Numbered from the stretch's first letter, positions 1 through 8,785 are shown. The stretch is DNA of 64,000 bases from Photobacterium rosenbergii (GCF_003026455.1 NZ_PYMB01000003.1:62001-126000), one strand, 5' to 3'. The notes: generated by a model not told the origin, from the sequence alone. Made by a program: numbers and translations.

Positions 1-1644
1 TTGGCTCAGCAAGGCTTGGCGCAAAAGCATCAGCAACAAATTGAACTGACAGAAAAGGTAACCGAGCTTGCCCAAGTGGCAGAGCATGCCAGGGACGTCA
101 TTATTATCACTGATGCCAAAGGCTACATAACTTGGGTTAACCCTGCGTTTGAAGCGCTGACAGGTTACCAATTCGAAGAAGCTCTGGGGAAGCAGCCCGG
201 TGATCTTCTTCAGGGAAGGGGGACAGACAAAGCGGCAGTTGCCCAAATGTCGGCTTCACTTGCACAAAAGAAAGCCGTTAAAGTCGAGTTGCTCAACTAT
301 ACCAAGCAAGGTCACGCATACTGGGTTGAGATGGATATTTCCCCGGTGCTTGATCAAGATGGCGAGGTGGTTAGGTTTATCGCGGTGGAGCGTGATATTA
401 CCGAACGACGCAGGGTGAACAAAAGACTTGAAGGGGCACTTGAACAGGCGACTAAAGCGAACTCGGCAAAATCTGACTTCCTCGCCAATATGAGCCATGA
501 AATCCGTACCCCAATGAATGCCATTATGGGGCTGAGTGAACTGCTACTCGATAAAGTGACTATCCCAGAGCAGCACGAAAAGTTGAAGATAATCAACCAG
601 TCGGCTGAAAATCTTGTCACTATCATTAACGATATTTTGGATTACAGCAAAATCGAAGCGGGCAAGTTAACCCTCAATGATGCCCCGTTTGATTTGCGGG
701 AAGTATTGGAGCAAGTTGTTGAACTCAGTGCCTATCAAGCCAAGAACAAAGGCTTGCCGGTAATGCTCGACATGCCATCAGATATCCATACCCAAGTGAT
801 TGGTGACAAAGGGCGTCTCAATCAGGTGTTACTGAACCTATTGGGCAATGCTGTGAAGTTTACCCAAAAAGGTCATATAAAACTGTCTGTTACCGAGGAG
901 CTTTTAGGCCAGGGACCTCTGTTTCGGTTTACAGTCGAAGATACAGGGATGGGGATCCCTGAAGATCGTCTGCCATATATCATGGATAAATTCGAACAGG
1001 TAGACAACTCAGCAACCCGTGAGTTTGAGGGGACGGGGCTTGGTTTGGCAATCTGTAAGCACTTGGTGGCATTATTTGGTGGTAAGTTGCAGGTCCAATC
1101 TATACAAGATGTCGGATCGACGTTTAGTTTCACGATTGGCCTCAAACTGCAAGAAGATGTCGTTAGTGAGGGCATGGCGGAGCGGGTTGTCCAATCAACA
1201 AGTGCAATTCAAACGGAAGAGGAGGCCTTACCGGCGCTCAACGTTTTGGTGGCTGAAGATAGCCAGGTAAACCGAATGCTGGTCGAAGCTATGCTGGCCA
1301 ATAGTCAACTGAACCTTATCTTTGCAAAAGATGGCCAAGAAGCCGTTGATCTATACCAACAGCATCGATTTGATATGGTCATCACCGATATCTCAATGCC
1401 AAGGAAAGATGGTTACGCCGTCACAAGTGAGATTAGGGCGTTACAACAAAGCAGTCAGTTTCCGTGGTGTCCGGTCATCGCCTTGTCAGCCCATGCCATG
1501 CTTGAAGAACAGGAAAACTGCCACCAACGCGGGCTGGATGACTATTTGACCAAGCCCGTTAAGAAACATGAGTTGCTGGCTATGATCGCGAAGTGGGGAG
1601 TGACTGCTGATAACGCTCGCGAATGTAGTTCACGATATGTTTGA
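1..1644 (+). CDS. Hybrid sensor histidine kinase with receiver domain (5' end outside window)
   Basis: Signal-transducing kinase that autophosphorylates and passes phosphate to its own receiver. In order: a PAS domain (about residues 25-140, ending in the usual DITERRR-type linker), a HisKA domain with the SHEIRTPMN box (phospho-acceptor His at residue 166), a HATPase_c domain with N box LLNLLGNAVKF, G1 DTGMGIP and G2 GTGLGLAICK, and a C-terminal REC domain with phospho-acceptor Asp at residue 463 (VITDISMP) and the conserved Lys in TKPVKK. The frame is open from the first base, so the N-terminal sensor or membrane region probably lies upstream. There is no HPt domain. The last 65 bases overlap the convergent LysR gene. 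The stimulus cannot be inferred. Confidence 0.93.
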   Translation: MAQQGLAQKHQQQIELTEKVTELAQVAEHARDVIIITDAKGYITWVNPAFEALTGYQFEEALGKQPGDLLQGRGTDKAAVAQMSASLAQKKAVKVELLNYTKQGHAYWVEMDISPVLDQDGEVVRFIAVERDITERRRVNKRLEGALEQATKANSAKSDFLANMSHEIRTPMNAIMGLSELLLDKVTIPEQHEKLKIINQSAENLVTIINDILDYSKIEAGKLTLNDAPFDLREVLEQVVELSAYQAKNKGLPVMLDMPSDIHTQVIGDKGRLNQVLLNLLGNAVKFTQKGHIKLSVTEELLGQGPLFRFTVEDTGMGIPEDRLPYIMDKFEQVDNSATREFEGTGLGLAICKHLVALFGGKLQVQSIQDVGSTFSFTIGLKLQEDVVSEGMAERVVQSTSAIQTEEEALPALNVLVAEDSQVNRMLVEAMLANSQLNLIFAKDGQEAVDLYQQHRFDMVITDISMPRKDGYAVTSEIRALQQSSQFPWCPVIALSAHAMLEEQENCHQRGLDDYLTKPVKKHELLAMIAKWGVTADNARECSSRYV

Positions 1645-2482
1645 TTTGGCTTTGTGCGTGTCTGCGGCCGAGATAATAAGCGTACATATCCCGTTTGCGT
1701 GGCTGTAAAGAGTCGATAGGTAAAACCATCATCTTTTCATCTTGTACCATCGAACTGGGTAGTAAAGCAATATACTGGCCGGTCATGGCTGCATGATACG
1801 CCAGCCCCAGATCATCAACGATCAACCCTTGGTGTGGGGTGATCGTCAATTCATTCTGTTCATTGTCAAAAAATTTCCACTGCGTAGCAGGGCGGGTTAT
1901 GACTGCTGGGAGGCTTTCTAGTTTCTCGGTAGATATGGGCCCTTCGGATAAACTATGCCTTTCCACGTAGGAACGATGGGCGCAAACGACGTAAGGAATA
2001 TCCCATAATTGCAATGCAATCGCTGAGGAGTCAATTAATGGCCCAACGCGAAAAGCCAAATCTATTTCATCTTTGATCAGGTGCTTGTTGCTATTAGAAA
2101 GGGAGATATCCAACTGAAGGTCAGGGTGCTCTGCTGCAAAATCAATAAGCCAAGCACCAAGGAAATCAATTCCGGCACGTACAGGCATTGAAACGCTGAG
2201 CTTGCCTTTGAATTCAACCTCGGAATCGACCGCAAACCCAATTGACTGACTGATATTATCCAATAGACTTGCGCAATTTTGGTACAGCTCTTCCCCCCGC
2301 ACGGAGACTTTGACTTCACGGGTAGTCCGGTGCAACAGCACCAACCCGAGGTTTTTCTCTAACGCTTCGATACGCCGGCTGACCGTACTGTGGGGGATGT
2401 CCAATCGTTCTGAAGCTTTTTTGAGGCTACCTTCCTCCACCACGGTACAAAAGACCTGCAAGTCATCCAAAACCCGTTTCAT
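1580..2482 (-). CDS. LysR-family transcriptional regulator
   Basis: DNA-binding regulator of about 300 residues, the usual LysR length. The N-terminal winged HTH spans about residues 1-60 (DLQVFCTVVEEGSLKKAS, then STVSRRIEALEKNLG and the RTTREVKVS wing), followed by a LysR_substrate effector domain of the kind that binds small ligands. I chose the ATG at 2482 because GGAG lies 8 bases upstream; ATG 2494 and TTG 2509 are in-frame alternatives. It is divergent from the quinone oxidoreductase at 2646, the classic layout for LysR control of a neighbour. Its 3' end overlaps the kinase convergently. The inducer is unknown. Confidence 0.9.
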   Translation of the reverse strand: MKRVLDDLQVFCTVVEEGSLKKASERLDIPHSTVSRRIEALEKNLGLVLLHRTTREVKVSVRGEELYQNCASLLDNISQSIGFAVDSEVEFKGKLSVSMPVRAGIDFLGAWLIDFAAEHPDLQLDISLSNSNKHLIKDEIDLAFRVGPLIDSSAIALQLWDIPYVVCAHRSYVERHSLSEGPISTEKLESLPAVITRPATQWKFFDNEQNELTITPHQGLIVDDLGLAYHAAMTGQYIALLPSSMVQDEKMMVLPIDSLQPRKRDMYAYYLGRRHAQSQIKHIVNYIRERYQQSLPTSRS

Positions 2483-2580
2483 CCGATACTCCATGGCAAG
2501 TGAACTCAACGTTATTATCCCATTTTTGGAATTATGATGTCCAATATCGCTGATTTTCTCTCGGCTGCTGTGCGCCTATG

Positions 2581-2611
2581 ATTTGAATCACAGACAGGCA
2601 GTGATTCAAAT
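2581..2611. promoter_or_regulatory. Perfect 11-bp inverted repeat upstream of the quinone oxidoreductase
   Basis: Arms ATTTGAATCAC (2581-2591) and GTGATTCAAAT (2601-2611) are perfect inverted repeats around a 9-base spacer. They lie 34 bases before the oxidoreductase ATG in the intergenic region shared with the divergent LysR gene. This could be an operator for the LysR protein or a hairpin in the leader; the symmetry is seen, the role is inferred. Confidence 0.4.
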
Positions 2612-2645
2612 GCCAACACTAAGTATCAATTTTGAGGGCAGAGCC

Positions 2646-3629
2646 ATGAAAGCAATCTTTCTTAATCAAACTGGCGGTAGCGACAAACTAGAATACCGTG
2701 AAGTAGCAACACCTGTTCTTCAAGAGGGACAGGTACTCGTAAAAATGCATGCAGCACCGGTTAACTTTATCGATACCATTATCCGCGAGGGCAACATGCC
2801 TCCGGGTATGATGCCGGAACTGCCATTTGTTCCCGGTGTGGAAGGTAGCGGTGTCATCGCAGATTCTAACCAGACTTCACTCAAAGATGGCACTAAAGTG
2901 GCGTTTCTCGGTCCGATTGGCGCCTCAACCTATGCTGAGTATACGGCGGTAGATGCAGATAAACTGGTTGTCCTACCTGATTCGGTTGACCTCAATGAGG
3001 CGGCGGTGCTGCCAGTGAATTACTTCACGGCTTATCATATGCTGCACAATGTTGCCCGAGTTGAAAGTGGCAAAACAGCGTTGGTGTATGCTGCATCGGG
3101 CGGGGTGGGGACTGCACTTATTCAACTAGCCAAACTTGCTGGGCTTAATGTTATTGCGCTGGAACGTAAGCAACACAAAGCAGACAACGCTTTAAAACTA
3201 GGTGCTGATCATGCCTTTGTTTCGGATGCGACGTGGGTAGAGTCGGTAACAGAGAGTACCGGTGGTCGAGGTGTGGATTATATCTTTAACCCAGTCGCCG
3301 GCGATACGATTGTTCAAGATTTTGAGGTGCTAGCACCATTGGGCCATGTCGTTGTGTTTGGCTTCCTAGCCGGAGCTGGCGAGACAAACTTGCATGCAGA
3401 AGCCATCAAGCATTTTAGCAAGGCACCGACAGTATCTTATTCTGAAATATATGCGACCTATTTCAACAACTATCCGTTGGTAAAATCGTCGATGGAATCC
3501 CTATACGCCCTGTTGGAACAGCAGAAGATCAAACCCGTTTATTCAACCCTGCCGCTGGTAGAGGCCGCTAAAGCACACGACCAACTAGAAAGTGGCACGG
3601 TGATGGGAAAAATGTTGTTGCTTCCTTAA
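2646..3629 (+). CDS. NADPH:quinone oxidoreductase / zinc-independent alcohol dehydrogenase family (MDR)
   Basis: Medium-chain dehydrogenase/reductase of about 327 residues. It has the GroES-like N-terminal fold (APVNFIDTIIREG, then PFVPGVEGSGVI) and a Rossmann NADPH-binding motif (AASGGVGTALIQLAK). The structural and catalytic zinc cysteines of true alcohol dehydrogenases are absent, which fits the QOR/zeta-crystallin group that reduces quinones or enones. I chose ATG 2646 over an upstream in-frame TTG (2583) because GGGCAGAGCC precedes it and the protein then begins MKAIFLNQTG as relatives do. It is divergent from the LysR gene. The substrate is unknown. Confidence 0.88.
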   Translation: MKAIFLNQTGGSDKLEYREVATPVLQEGQVLVKMHAAPVNFIDTIIREGNMPPGMMPELPFVPGVEGSGVIADSNQTSLKDGTKVAFLGPIGASTYAEYTAVDADKLVVLPDSVDLNEAAVLPVNYFTAYHMLHNVARVESGKTALVYAASGGVGTALIQLAKLAGLNVIALERKQHKADNALKLGADHAFVSDATWVESVTESTGGRGVDYIFNPVAGDTIVQDFEVLAPLGHVVVFGFLAGAGETNLHAEAIKHFSKAPTVSYSEIYATYFNNYPLVKSSMESLYALLEQQKIKPVYSTLPLVEAAKAHDQLESGTVMGKMLLLP

Positions 3630-3701
3630 CTTATACACAAAGGGGCTCAGGGGCTTGTGATTCGATAAGCCCCCTATACCTTCAAAATTGCAAGCATCAA
3701 C

Positions 3702-3722
3702 TTCAATGTTGTCTGTTTTTGA
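3702..3722. promoter_or_regulatory. Shared 21-bp regulatory motif, copy A
   Basis: TTCAATGTTGTCT followed by G and TTTTTGA. The same 21 bases with one change (G to A) recur at 5293-5313 in the promoter of the LysR gene. The flanks are also related (GC, one variable base, TCAA just upstream in both). It lies 67 bases before the DoxX-like gene. Probably a common operator. Confidence 0.45.
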
Positions 3723-3788
3723 ATGCTATCGCTGCCGTTAAGATCATTGCATTAAACCGTTCTTCACTTTTAATCAAAGGTTTTTGCT

Positions 3789-4304
3789 ATGAGCACTTCG
3801 CAGTTAATTCTTGAGCTTTCGTTAATCGGCACCATGTTTTTGGTCACAGGTGTATTTTTGTACCGCTCGTTTGATATCAAAGATACGTTTTCAATTAAGG
3901 TGCAGAAAATCCTTACCGGTTTACTGGGTGCGTTTTTGTTAATGGCAGGTACTGTTAAGTTTTTTGACCCATTTACAACCATGTTTGCCAAACAAATTGC
4001 GTTGAGTGAGCTACCTTTGCCTGTTTTGTCCCGTTGGGCGGGGCAGTTAGGTGAAATGGCGGCAGGGGCGCTGTTATTGATCATTATGATTGGTGGTAAA
4101 AGAATGGACGGTGAACTTCGTGATAAGGCGATGCTATTGTCGACATTGCTGACAACAGTCATCATGCTGGTGGCAGTGTATGTTCATCTGCTGCCAAACG
4201 TTCCTGCGGAGGTCTTACCGTTGCAGTCAAAACCTCCGGTAATGACTTTGATCATCTTGGCATTAGCTTGGCTCAATGCTTATCTATACAAGTTGAATCG
4301 TTAA
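3789..4304 (+). CDS. DoxX-like integral membrane protein
   Basis: A 171-residue protein with about four hydrophobic helices (residues about 7-27, 42-60, 85-105, 117-137, with a further segment near 150). The stretch LLGAFLLMAGTVKFFDP followed by a Pro-rich loop and an LGEMAAGALLL helix resembles the DoxX/SURF4-like fold. The role is unknown; relatives are associated with redox stress and quinone handling. The gene stands alone between a hairpin and a bidirectional terminator. It shares a 21-bp upstream motif with the LysR/DUF2798 promoter region, so it may belong to that regulator's set. Confidence 0.6.
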   Translation: MSTSQLILELSLIGTMFLVTGVFLYRSFDIKDTFSIKVQKILTGLLGAFLLMAGTVKFFDPFTTMFAKQIALSELPLPVLSRWAGQLGEMAAGALLLIIMIGGKRMDGELRDKAMLLSTLLTTVIMLVAVYVHLLPNVPAEVLPLQSKPPVMTLIILALAWLNAYLYKLNR

Positions 4305-4330
4305 GTTTTTTAACAAAGATGAAAGCGCTT

Positions 4331-4354
4331 AAACGCCAACCTCGGTTGGCGTTT
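4331..4354. terminator. Bidirectional rho-independent terminator
   Basis: Stem AAACGCCAACC / GGTTGGCGTTT with a minimal loop and A/T-rich flanks on both sides. It separates the DoxX-like gene from the convergent LysR gene and reaches the latter's stop codon. Confidence 0.75.
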
Positions 4355-5276
4355 ATTCGTTTGTGTCCGAACTCACAGCGGCCAAAAACTCTGCTGTTTG
4401 GCCGAAGCGGTCAAAGATCATATCCCTAAAAGCGACCACCCTGGACGCAATCAATTTCCTGTCGGCCCAAACCAGATAGGCCTTACCAGTAGGACAATCT
4501 ACATCAGGCAATACCTGAACTAAATCTCCTCGTTCTGCATATCGTTCAAATGATGCTCTAGGCATCATGCAAATTCCAGCTCCCGCTAATGTCGCATCTA
4601 TATTGAGCCTGAGGCTGCTTATGGCATATTTCGGCTGATAGGGAATACGTATCGATCTTCCGCTGACATTGAGCTCCCAGTAAGGCAAGTTATTCCCTGA
4701 CAGAAGCCGGTGGGAAATCAATTCTTCCGCATTTTCTGGCATACCATGCTTCTCAATATAAGACGGTGCCGCAGCCAACATTAGTGGCGATTCGAACAAT
4801 TGGCGTTGGACAAGATGGCTGGCATGGGGAGGGCTGGTCACAATTGCCAGATCAATTTGCTCATCAAAGAACCGCTCTGTTCCCGCACTGAAATGGATGG
4901 TAATGGTAATTTCAGGGTGTTGCTCCATAAACTCGATGGCCAACTTCTGTAAAAAATGATCGGCAAATGGCTCTGGGCATGAAACTCGGATCTCGCCTGT
5001 TAGAACAGGCTGGCTATTGGACAGCTGTGTCCACTCGTCATTAAGCTGAGAAAACAAAGAAGCGAAACGGTGATAATACTCGTCGCCCGCTGTCGTCAAC
5101 TGGAATTGTTTGGCATTACGGTGAACGAGTTTTTCGCCGAGTTTCTCCTCAAGGCTAGCAACGGCTCGGGAAAGTGTCGGGGCTGAAATGTGTGTCTGTA
5201 AACTGGCTGCAGCAAATCCACCACATTCTACTGACTGGCAAAACAGGTAGAGGTTGGAAATATCTTTAGCTTTCAT
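4353..5276 (-). CDS. LysR-family transcriptional regulator
   Basis: About 307 residues. The winged HTH lies at about residues 1-60 (DISNLYLFCQSVECGGFAAAS, SAPTLSRAVASLEEKLG), followed by an effector domain with the IDLAIVTSPP strand typical of LysR_substrate. I start it at ATG 5276 rather than the in-frame codon at 5297, because the upstream version would run into the 21-bp motif at 5293-5313 and relatives begin close to the HTH. Divergent from the DUF2798 gene at 5367. The repeated motif suggests it controls itself, the 5367 gene and the DoxX-like gene at 3789. Confidence 0.88.
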   Translation of the reverse strand: MKAKDISNLYLFCQSVECGGFAAASLQTHISAPTLSRAVASLEEKLGEKLVHRNAKQFQLTTAGDEYYHRFASLFSQLNDEWTQLSNSQPVLTGEIRVSCPEPFADHFLQKLAIEFMEQHPEITITIHFSAGTERFFDEQIDLAIVTSPPHASHLVQRQLFESPLMLAAAPSYIEKHGMPENAEELISHRLLSGNNLPYWELNVSGRSIRIPYQPKYAISSLRLNIDATLAGAGICMMPRASFERYAERGDLVQVLPDVDCPTGKAYLVWADRKLIASRVVAFRDMIFDRFGQTAEFLAAVSSDTNE

Positions 5277-5292
5277 ATTTGCACGCTTCAAA

Positions 5293-5313
5293 TTCAATGT
5301 TGTCTATTTTTGA
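5293..5313. promoter_or_regulatory. Shared 21-bp regulatory motif, copy B
   Basis: TTCAATGTTGTCT, A, TTTTTGA: 20 of 21 bases match the copy at 3702-3722. It sits between the divergent LysR and DUF2798 genes, where a LysR autoregulatory site is expected. Confidence 0.45.
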
Positions 5314-5366
5314 TCGCTAAGCTCGAGCCTAGAATAGCTACATAAGTTAGTCAATCGGAGCGAGAC

Positions 5367-5609
5367 ATGAAGAAGTTCCCACGTAAGTTTCAATACCCAC
5401 TGATGGTGTCTATGGTGTTACCTACGATGCTGCTGAGTATGCCGGCAATTATGGTCGCCAAAAGCCTTCCCGAAGGCGGCGTGTTTTTTGATGCGTGGCT
5501 CTATGCTCTTGGGCAAATGTTGCCATCTGCTCTAATACTTCTTGCTGTTGTTGCACCGACAGTCCGTTTATTTGTTACCAAAGTGCTTCTTGAACCTGAA
5601 GCGAAATAA
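5367..5609 (+). CDS. DUF2798 small membrane protein
   Basis: 80 residues with two hydrophobic helices (about 12-33 and 44-70) and the P-x-x-F start (FPRKFQYPLMVSMVLPTMLLS), plus the AVVAPTVRLFV end typical of DUF2798. Function unknown; presumably in the inner membrane. A GGAG ribosome site precedes the ATG. It is divergent from the LysR gene and 76 bases upstream of the CMD gene, so it may be cotranscribed with it. A double-length DUF2798 protein is encoded at 29199-29690. Confidence 0.7.
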   Translation: MKKFPRKFQYPLMVSMVLPTMLLSMPAIMVAKSLPEGGVFFDAWLYALGQMLPSALILLAVVAPTVRLFVTKVLLEPEAK

Positions 5610-5685
5610 AACAGTACTACTTACTGAATATTTGAATCAAAACTTGCTTGTAAAGTCAGAACGTTAAATTATCGAGGATATAACC

Positions 5686-6234
5686 ATGAGCGATTTTAAA
5701 CTGCATACAGTAGAAACGGCCCCAGCAAAAAGCAAAGCTATCCTAGAGGGAGCGCAGAAGCAGATGGGTATGGTTCCTGGCCTTTATTCGGTCATGGCTG
5801 AGTCACCGGAAATCTTGAAAGCTTATACCCAGTTGCATCAACTTTTCACCAACACTTCGTTTGATGCTGAGGAGCTAACCGTGGTGTGGCAAACCATTAA
5901 TGTTGAGCATGAGTGCCATTACTGTGTGCCGGCCCATACGGGTATCGCCCACTCTATGAAAGTCGATCCTGCCCTGACAGAGGCGCTAAGAAACGATGAG
6001 GCAATGCCAACAGAAAAATTGCAGGCGTTGAAAGACTTTACACTCAGTGTTGTGAGAAACCGAGGCAATGTATCAGAGCAAGATCTGAATGCATTTTATG
6101 ACGCAGGCTATGGCCAGCAACAGGTATTCGAAGTCATTCTTGGCCTTTCACAGAAAGTGATCAGCAACTATGTTAACCATATCGCACATACACCAGTCGA
6201 TAAGGTGTTTGAACAGTTTGCCTGGAGCAAGTGA
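5686..6234 (+). CDS. Carboxymuconolactone decarboxylase (AhpD-like) family protein
   Basis: 182 residues of the all-helical CMD/AhpD fold. The signature E-H-E-C-H-Y-C-V-P-A-H holds Cys77 and Cys80 as a redox-active CxxC pair and His84, the residues AhpD-like proteins use for peroxidase or disulfide chemistry. GAGG precedes the ATG by 8 bases. Its position after a LysR/DUF2798 pair and near a quinone oxidoreductase suggests peroxide or electrophile defence; the actual substrate is not known. A strong terminator follows. Confidence 0.88.
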   Translation: MSDFKLHTVETAPAKSKAILEGAQKQMGMVPGLYSVMAESPEILKAYTQLHQLFTNTSFDAEELTVVWQTINVEHECHYCVPAHTGIAHSMKVDPALTEALRNDEAMPTEKLQALKDFTLSVVRNRGNVSEQDLNAFYDAGYGQQQVFEVILGLSQKVISNYVNHIAHTPVDKVFEQFAWSK

Positions 6235-6315
6235 GCAAACGTACTGAACTTGAGTTCAATAGATAAAGTCATTTAGGTGAATGAACAACTTAAGCCTAAT
6301 TATCTGATTTAAAGA

Positions 6316-6339
6316 GAGCCCACTTTACGTAGTGGGCTC
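6316..6339 (+). terminator. Rho-independent terminator after the CMD gene
   Basis: Perfect 9-bp stem GAGCCCACT / AGTGGGCTC around TTACGT, followed by ATTATTATT. Confidence 0.7.
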
Positions 6340-6427
6340 ATTATTATTCATCGATGTTGAAAATAATGCGCACTCGGAAGGGTATATACAGCAAGCAACA
6401 CTAATAGAACTCATCTAAACAGGCGGT

Positions 6428-7435
6428 TTATTGTAAATTAAACGGGGTGACTACATTGATTCGACTGGAAGTATACGAAAATGTTGGCATGAGACCGTAT
6501 GGTGCAAATACGCTGAAAAAAGCGGCTCTAGCATCGTCATCAAGGTTATGATCAATGACAGCCTGTATTTTCCGAGTTCTCAGGAGGTAGCGGTTATCAT
6601 CATCCAAATCGTGTCCTATGAACGCATCAATAGGGCGATTCATTTCTTTAAATGCATCTAAAATGGCGCGATTACCCCCTCCGACACTGTATACCGCGCT
6701 AATATTCGAGTCTTCTATTAGCACTGCTTTTACCTGTTTTTTAGTGCCTACATTCAGTCCATACCCTTCACTTATTGTTGTAACCGGTAAATTTGGATAG
6801 TGTTCTAAAAAATGGCAAAACCCTTTTGCCCTTTGTTCTTCACCACGAAATGCATTGCTGCTTTGAACCAACAAAATACCGCTGTTTTTTTTACCTAGCC
6901 ACTGAGTCAATAAAAAAGCGGCTGTTTCCCCTGCGGAAGTATTATCAATTCCTATGTAGTTCAATCGTTTGGATTGGGATATGTCTGTGACCAAAGTGAC
7001 GGCTGGAATACCTTCTTTATGTAATATGTTCACCGCTTTCACTATCTTTGGATGGTCAGGCGCTTTAAGCAGCACACCATGACTGCCGCGTTCTTTTGAT
7101 TCATAGATAACCGACGCCAAAGTATCGATATCAATATCTTGATACAGGAAATAACGTAACCGGACGCGAATCGGGGACATTTGAACAGATATGCGATTCA
7201 ACGCCTCCCGGACTAGATGACTAAATCTCAAAGGTGTATGCATGATGACATCGACATAAAAAGTTCGTCCCTTAAGAGCATCCAATTTGTATTGGTCTTC
7301 CAGTTCTGAAATTGCCTGCTCAATACGCTGCTTGGTTTGCTGATGTACGCCGCTTCTGCCATGAAGAACGCGGTCGACAGTGGCAGTACTAAACCCAGCC
7401 TGAGCCGCAATTTGCTTGACGGTAAATTTCTTCAT
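6428..7435 (-). CDS. LacI-family transcriptional regulator
   Basis: 335 residues. The N-terminal LacI HTH is clear (VKQIAAQAGFSTATVDRVL, with the hinge helix region SGVHQQTKQRIEQAI), followed by a periplasmic-binding-protein-like effector domain (GIPAVTLVTD, YIGIDNTSAGETAA, SVGGGNRAILDAF, IGHDLDD). The open frame extends 67 codons further upstream, but LacI proteins start just before the HTH, so ATG 7435 is chosen. Divergent from the PhyH dioxygenase gene, its likely target. The effector is not identifiable; the domain is of the sugar/small-ligand type. Confidence 0.9.
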   Translation of the reverse strand: MKKFTVKQIAAQAGFSTATVDRVLHGRSGVHQQTKQRIEQAISELEDQYKLDALKGRTFYVDVIMHTPLRFSHLVREALNRISVQMSPIRVRLRYFLYQDIDIDTLASVIYESKERGSHGVLLKAPDHPKIVKAVNILHKEGIPAVTLVTDISQSKRLNYIGIDNTSAGETAAFLLTQWLGKKNSGILLVQSSNAFRGEEQRAKGFCHFLEHYPNLPVTTISEGYGLNVGTKKQVKAVLIEDSNISAVYSVGGGNRAILDAFKEMNRPIDAFIGHDLDDDNRYLLRTRKIQAVIDHNLDDDARAAFFSVFAPYGLMPTFSYTSSRINVVTPFNLQ

Positions 7436-7550
7436 GAAGATTGTCCTTGCCGTTGAAGATTTCCTTGATGGACTTTTGATGGTTTTTCTTCTCGTTTCAA
7501 GATTACAAATGATTAACATAGTTGTCACTACCATTTTGCAGGAGGCACTT

Positions 7551-8717
7551 ATGAACCGTGAATACCCGCACTTTTCGAGCAAGGAAACAGTCAGGCTAGA
7601 GGACTTTATCGATAGCTGTAAGCCGCAATCAATCAATACCTACCAACATGCAAAATCGACCCAGCAAGGCATTGTCATCTATGACGGTGGAAGCATTAGC
7701 CTAGACAACTGGCAAAGCGTGAAAGAAGAAATGGCTGATGTGTTCTTAAATGGCAGTGGTATCGTGGTGATCCAAGGGTTCTATGGAAATACCACCGTGG
7801 TTGATGACATGAGTAATATTTTTGAATCGATTCTCGCCGCTGAAAAAGGGTATGGAGAAGGTGATCATTTTGCTCAAGCGGGTGCTATGGCAAACGGACG
7901 CATTTGGAATGTCTTTCAAAAAAGTGCCAGCATTTCGCCTGCTGTGTTTGTTGAATACTACAAAAACCCATTACTCAAACTGGTTTCAGAAGCTTGGTTG
8001 GGGGTAAACTATCAAGTAACAGCCCAAGTGAACATCGTTAGACCGGGTGGGAGAGCGCAACAATCTCACCGGGATTACCATTTAGGCTTTCAGCATCCAG
8101 AAGCCTTAAGAGATTATCCCGTTCACGCTCAGAAGATGTCAGCAATGCTTACTCTGCAAGGTGCTATCGCCCACAGTGATATGCCATTGGAATCTGGCCC
8201 GACGAAGTTGCTGCCTTTTTCTCAACATTACCCTCTAGGGTATATATCCTGTCGTGAAGAAGAATTTAAACAGTATTTTGAAAGTAATTATATACAACTT
8301 CCGCTTAAAAAAGGGGATGCTGTTTTCTTCAATCCTGCTGTTATCCATGCTGCAGGACAAAATAATACCGCTGATTTACATCGCACCGCTAACTTGCTCC
8401 AAATTTCATCAGCGTTTGGTAAGCCGATGGAAACTATCGATCTTGCAAAGATTTCGCAGACTGTATACGCCTCTCTCGCTCATGATTGGCATGATGATGT
8501 GCTAACAGAGATAGAGAAAGATGCCATATTAACGGCATCATCAGATGGCTATTCCTTTCCGTCAAATCTTGATACCGATCCACCGATTGATGATCTCGCG
8601 CCACAAACAATGAAGCAATTGTTGCGGCAATCTTTAGATCAGCGTTGGGAGAAAGCTGATTACCAAGCTGCCTTATTTGCCCAAATTGAGAGAAGAAAGC
8701 CGGAATCAAAGTGTTAA
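7551..8717 (+). CDS. Phytanoyl-CoA dioxygenase (PhyH) family Fe(II)/2-oxoglutarate oxygenase
   Basis: 388 residues, cytoplasmic. The metal facial triad is visible as SHRDYH (His-x-Asp) and a distal His in NPAVIHAAGQ, followed by the 2-oxoglutarate Arg in LHRTANLL. Such enzymes hydroxylate small metabolites. The start at 7551 is set by AGGAGG 7 bases upstream; the open frame runs 45 codons further up, across the promoter. A LacI-type regulator is divergent. No ectoine or phosphonate genes flank it, so the substrate cannot be named. Confidence 0.82.
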   Translation: MNREYPHFSSKETVRLEDFIDSCKPQSINTYQHAKSTQQGIVIYDGGSISLDNWQSVKEEMADVFLNGSGIVVIQGFYGNTTVVDDMSNIFESILAAEKGYGEGDHFAQAGAMANGRIWNVFQKSASISPAVFVEYYKNPLLKLVSEAWLGVNYQVTAQVNIVRPGGRAQQSHRDYHLGFQHPEALRDYPVHAQKMSAMLTLQGAIAHSDMPLESGPTKLLPFSQHYPLGYISCREEEFKQYFESNYIQLPLKKGDAVFFNPAVIHAAGQNNTADLHRTANLLQISSAFGKPMETIDLAKISQTVYASLAHDWHDDVLTEIEKDAILTASSDGYSFPSNLDTDPPIDDLAPQTMKQLLRQSLDQRWEKADYQAALFAQIERRKPESKC

Positions 8718-8785
8718 AGAATAGTGGTGATATACCGAGTCTATAAACGATTCTGTCTAAATCGAGCGTCCTTGCTATGAGTATC

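Noticed and set aside
7551-8717. Ectoine hydroxylase
   Set aside because: Only the general 2-oxoglutarate oxygenase motifs are shared; no ectABC genes nearby.
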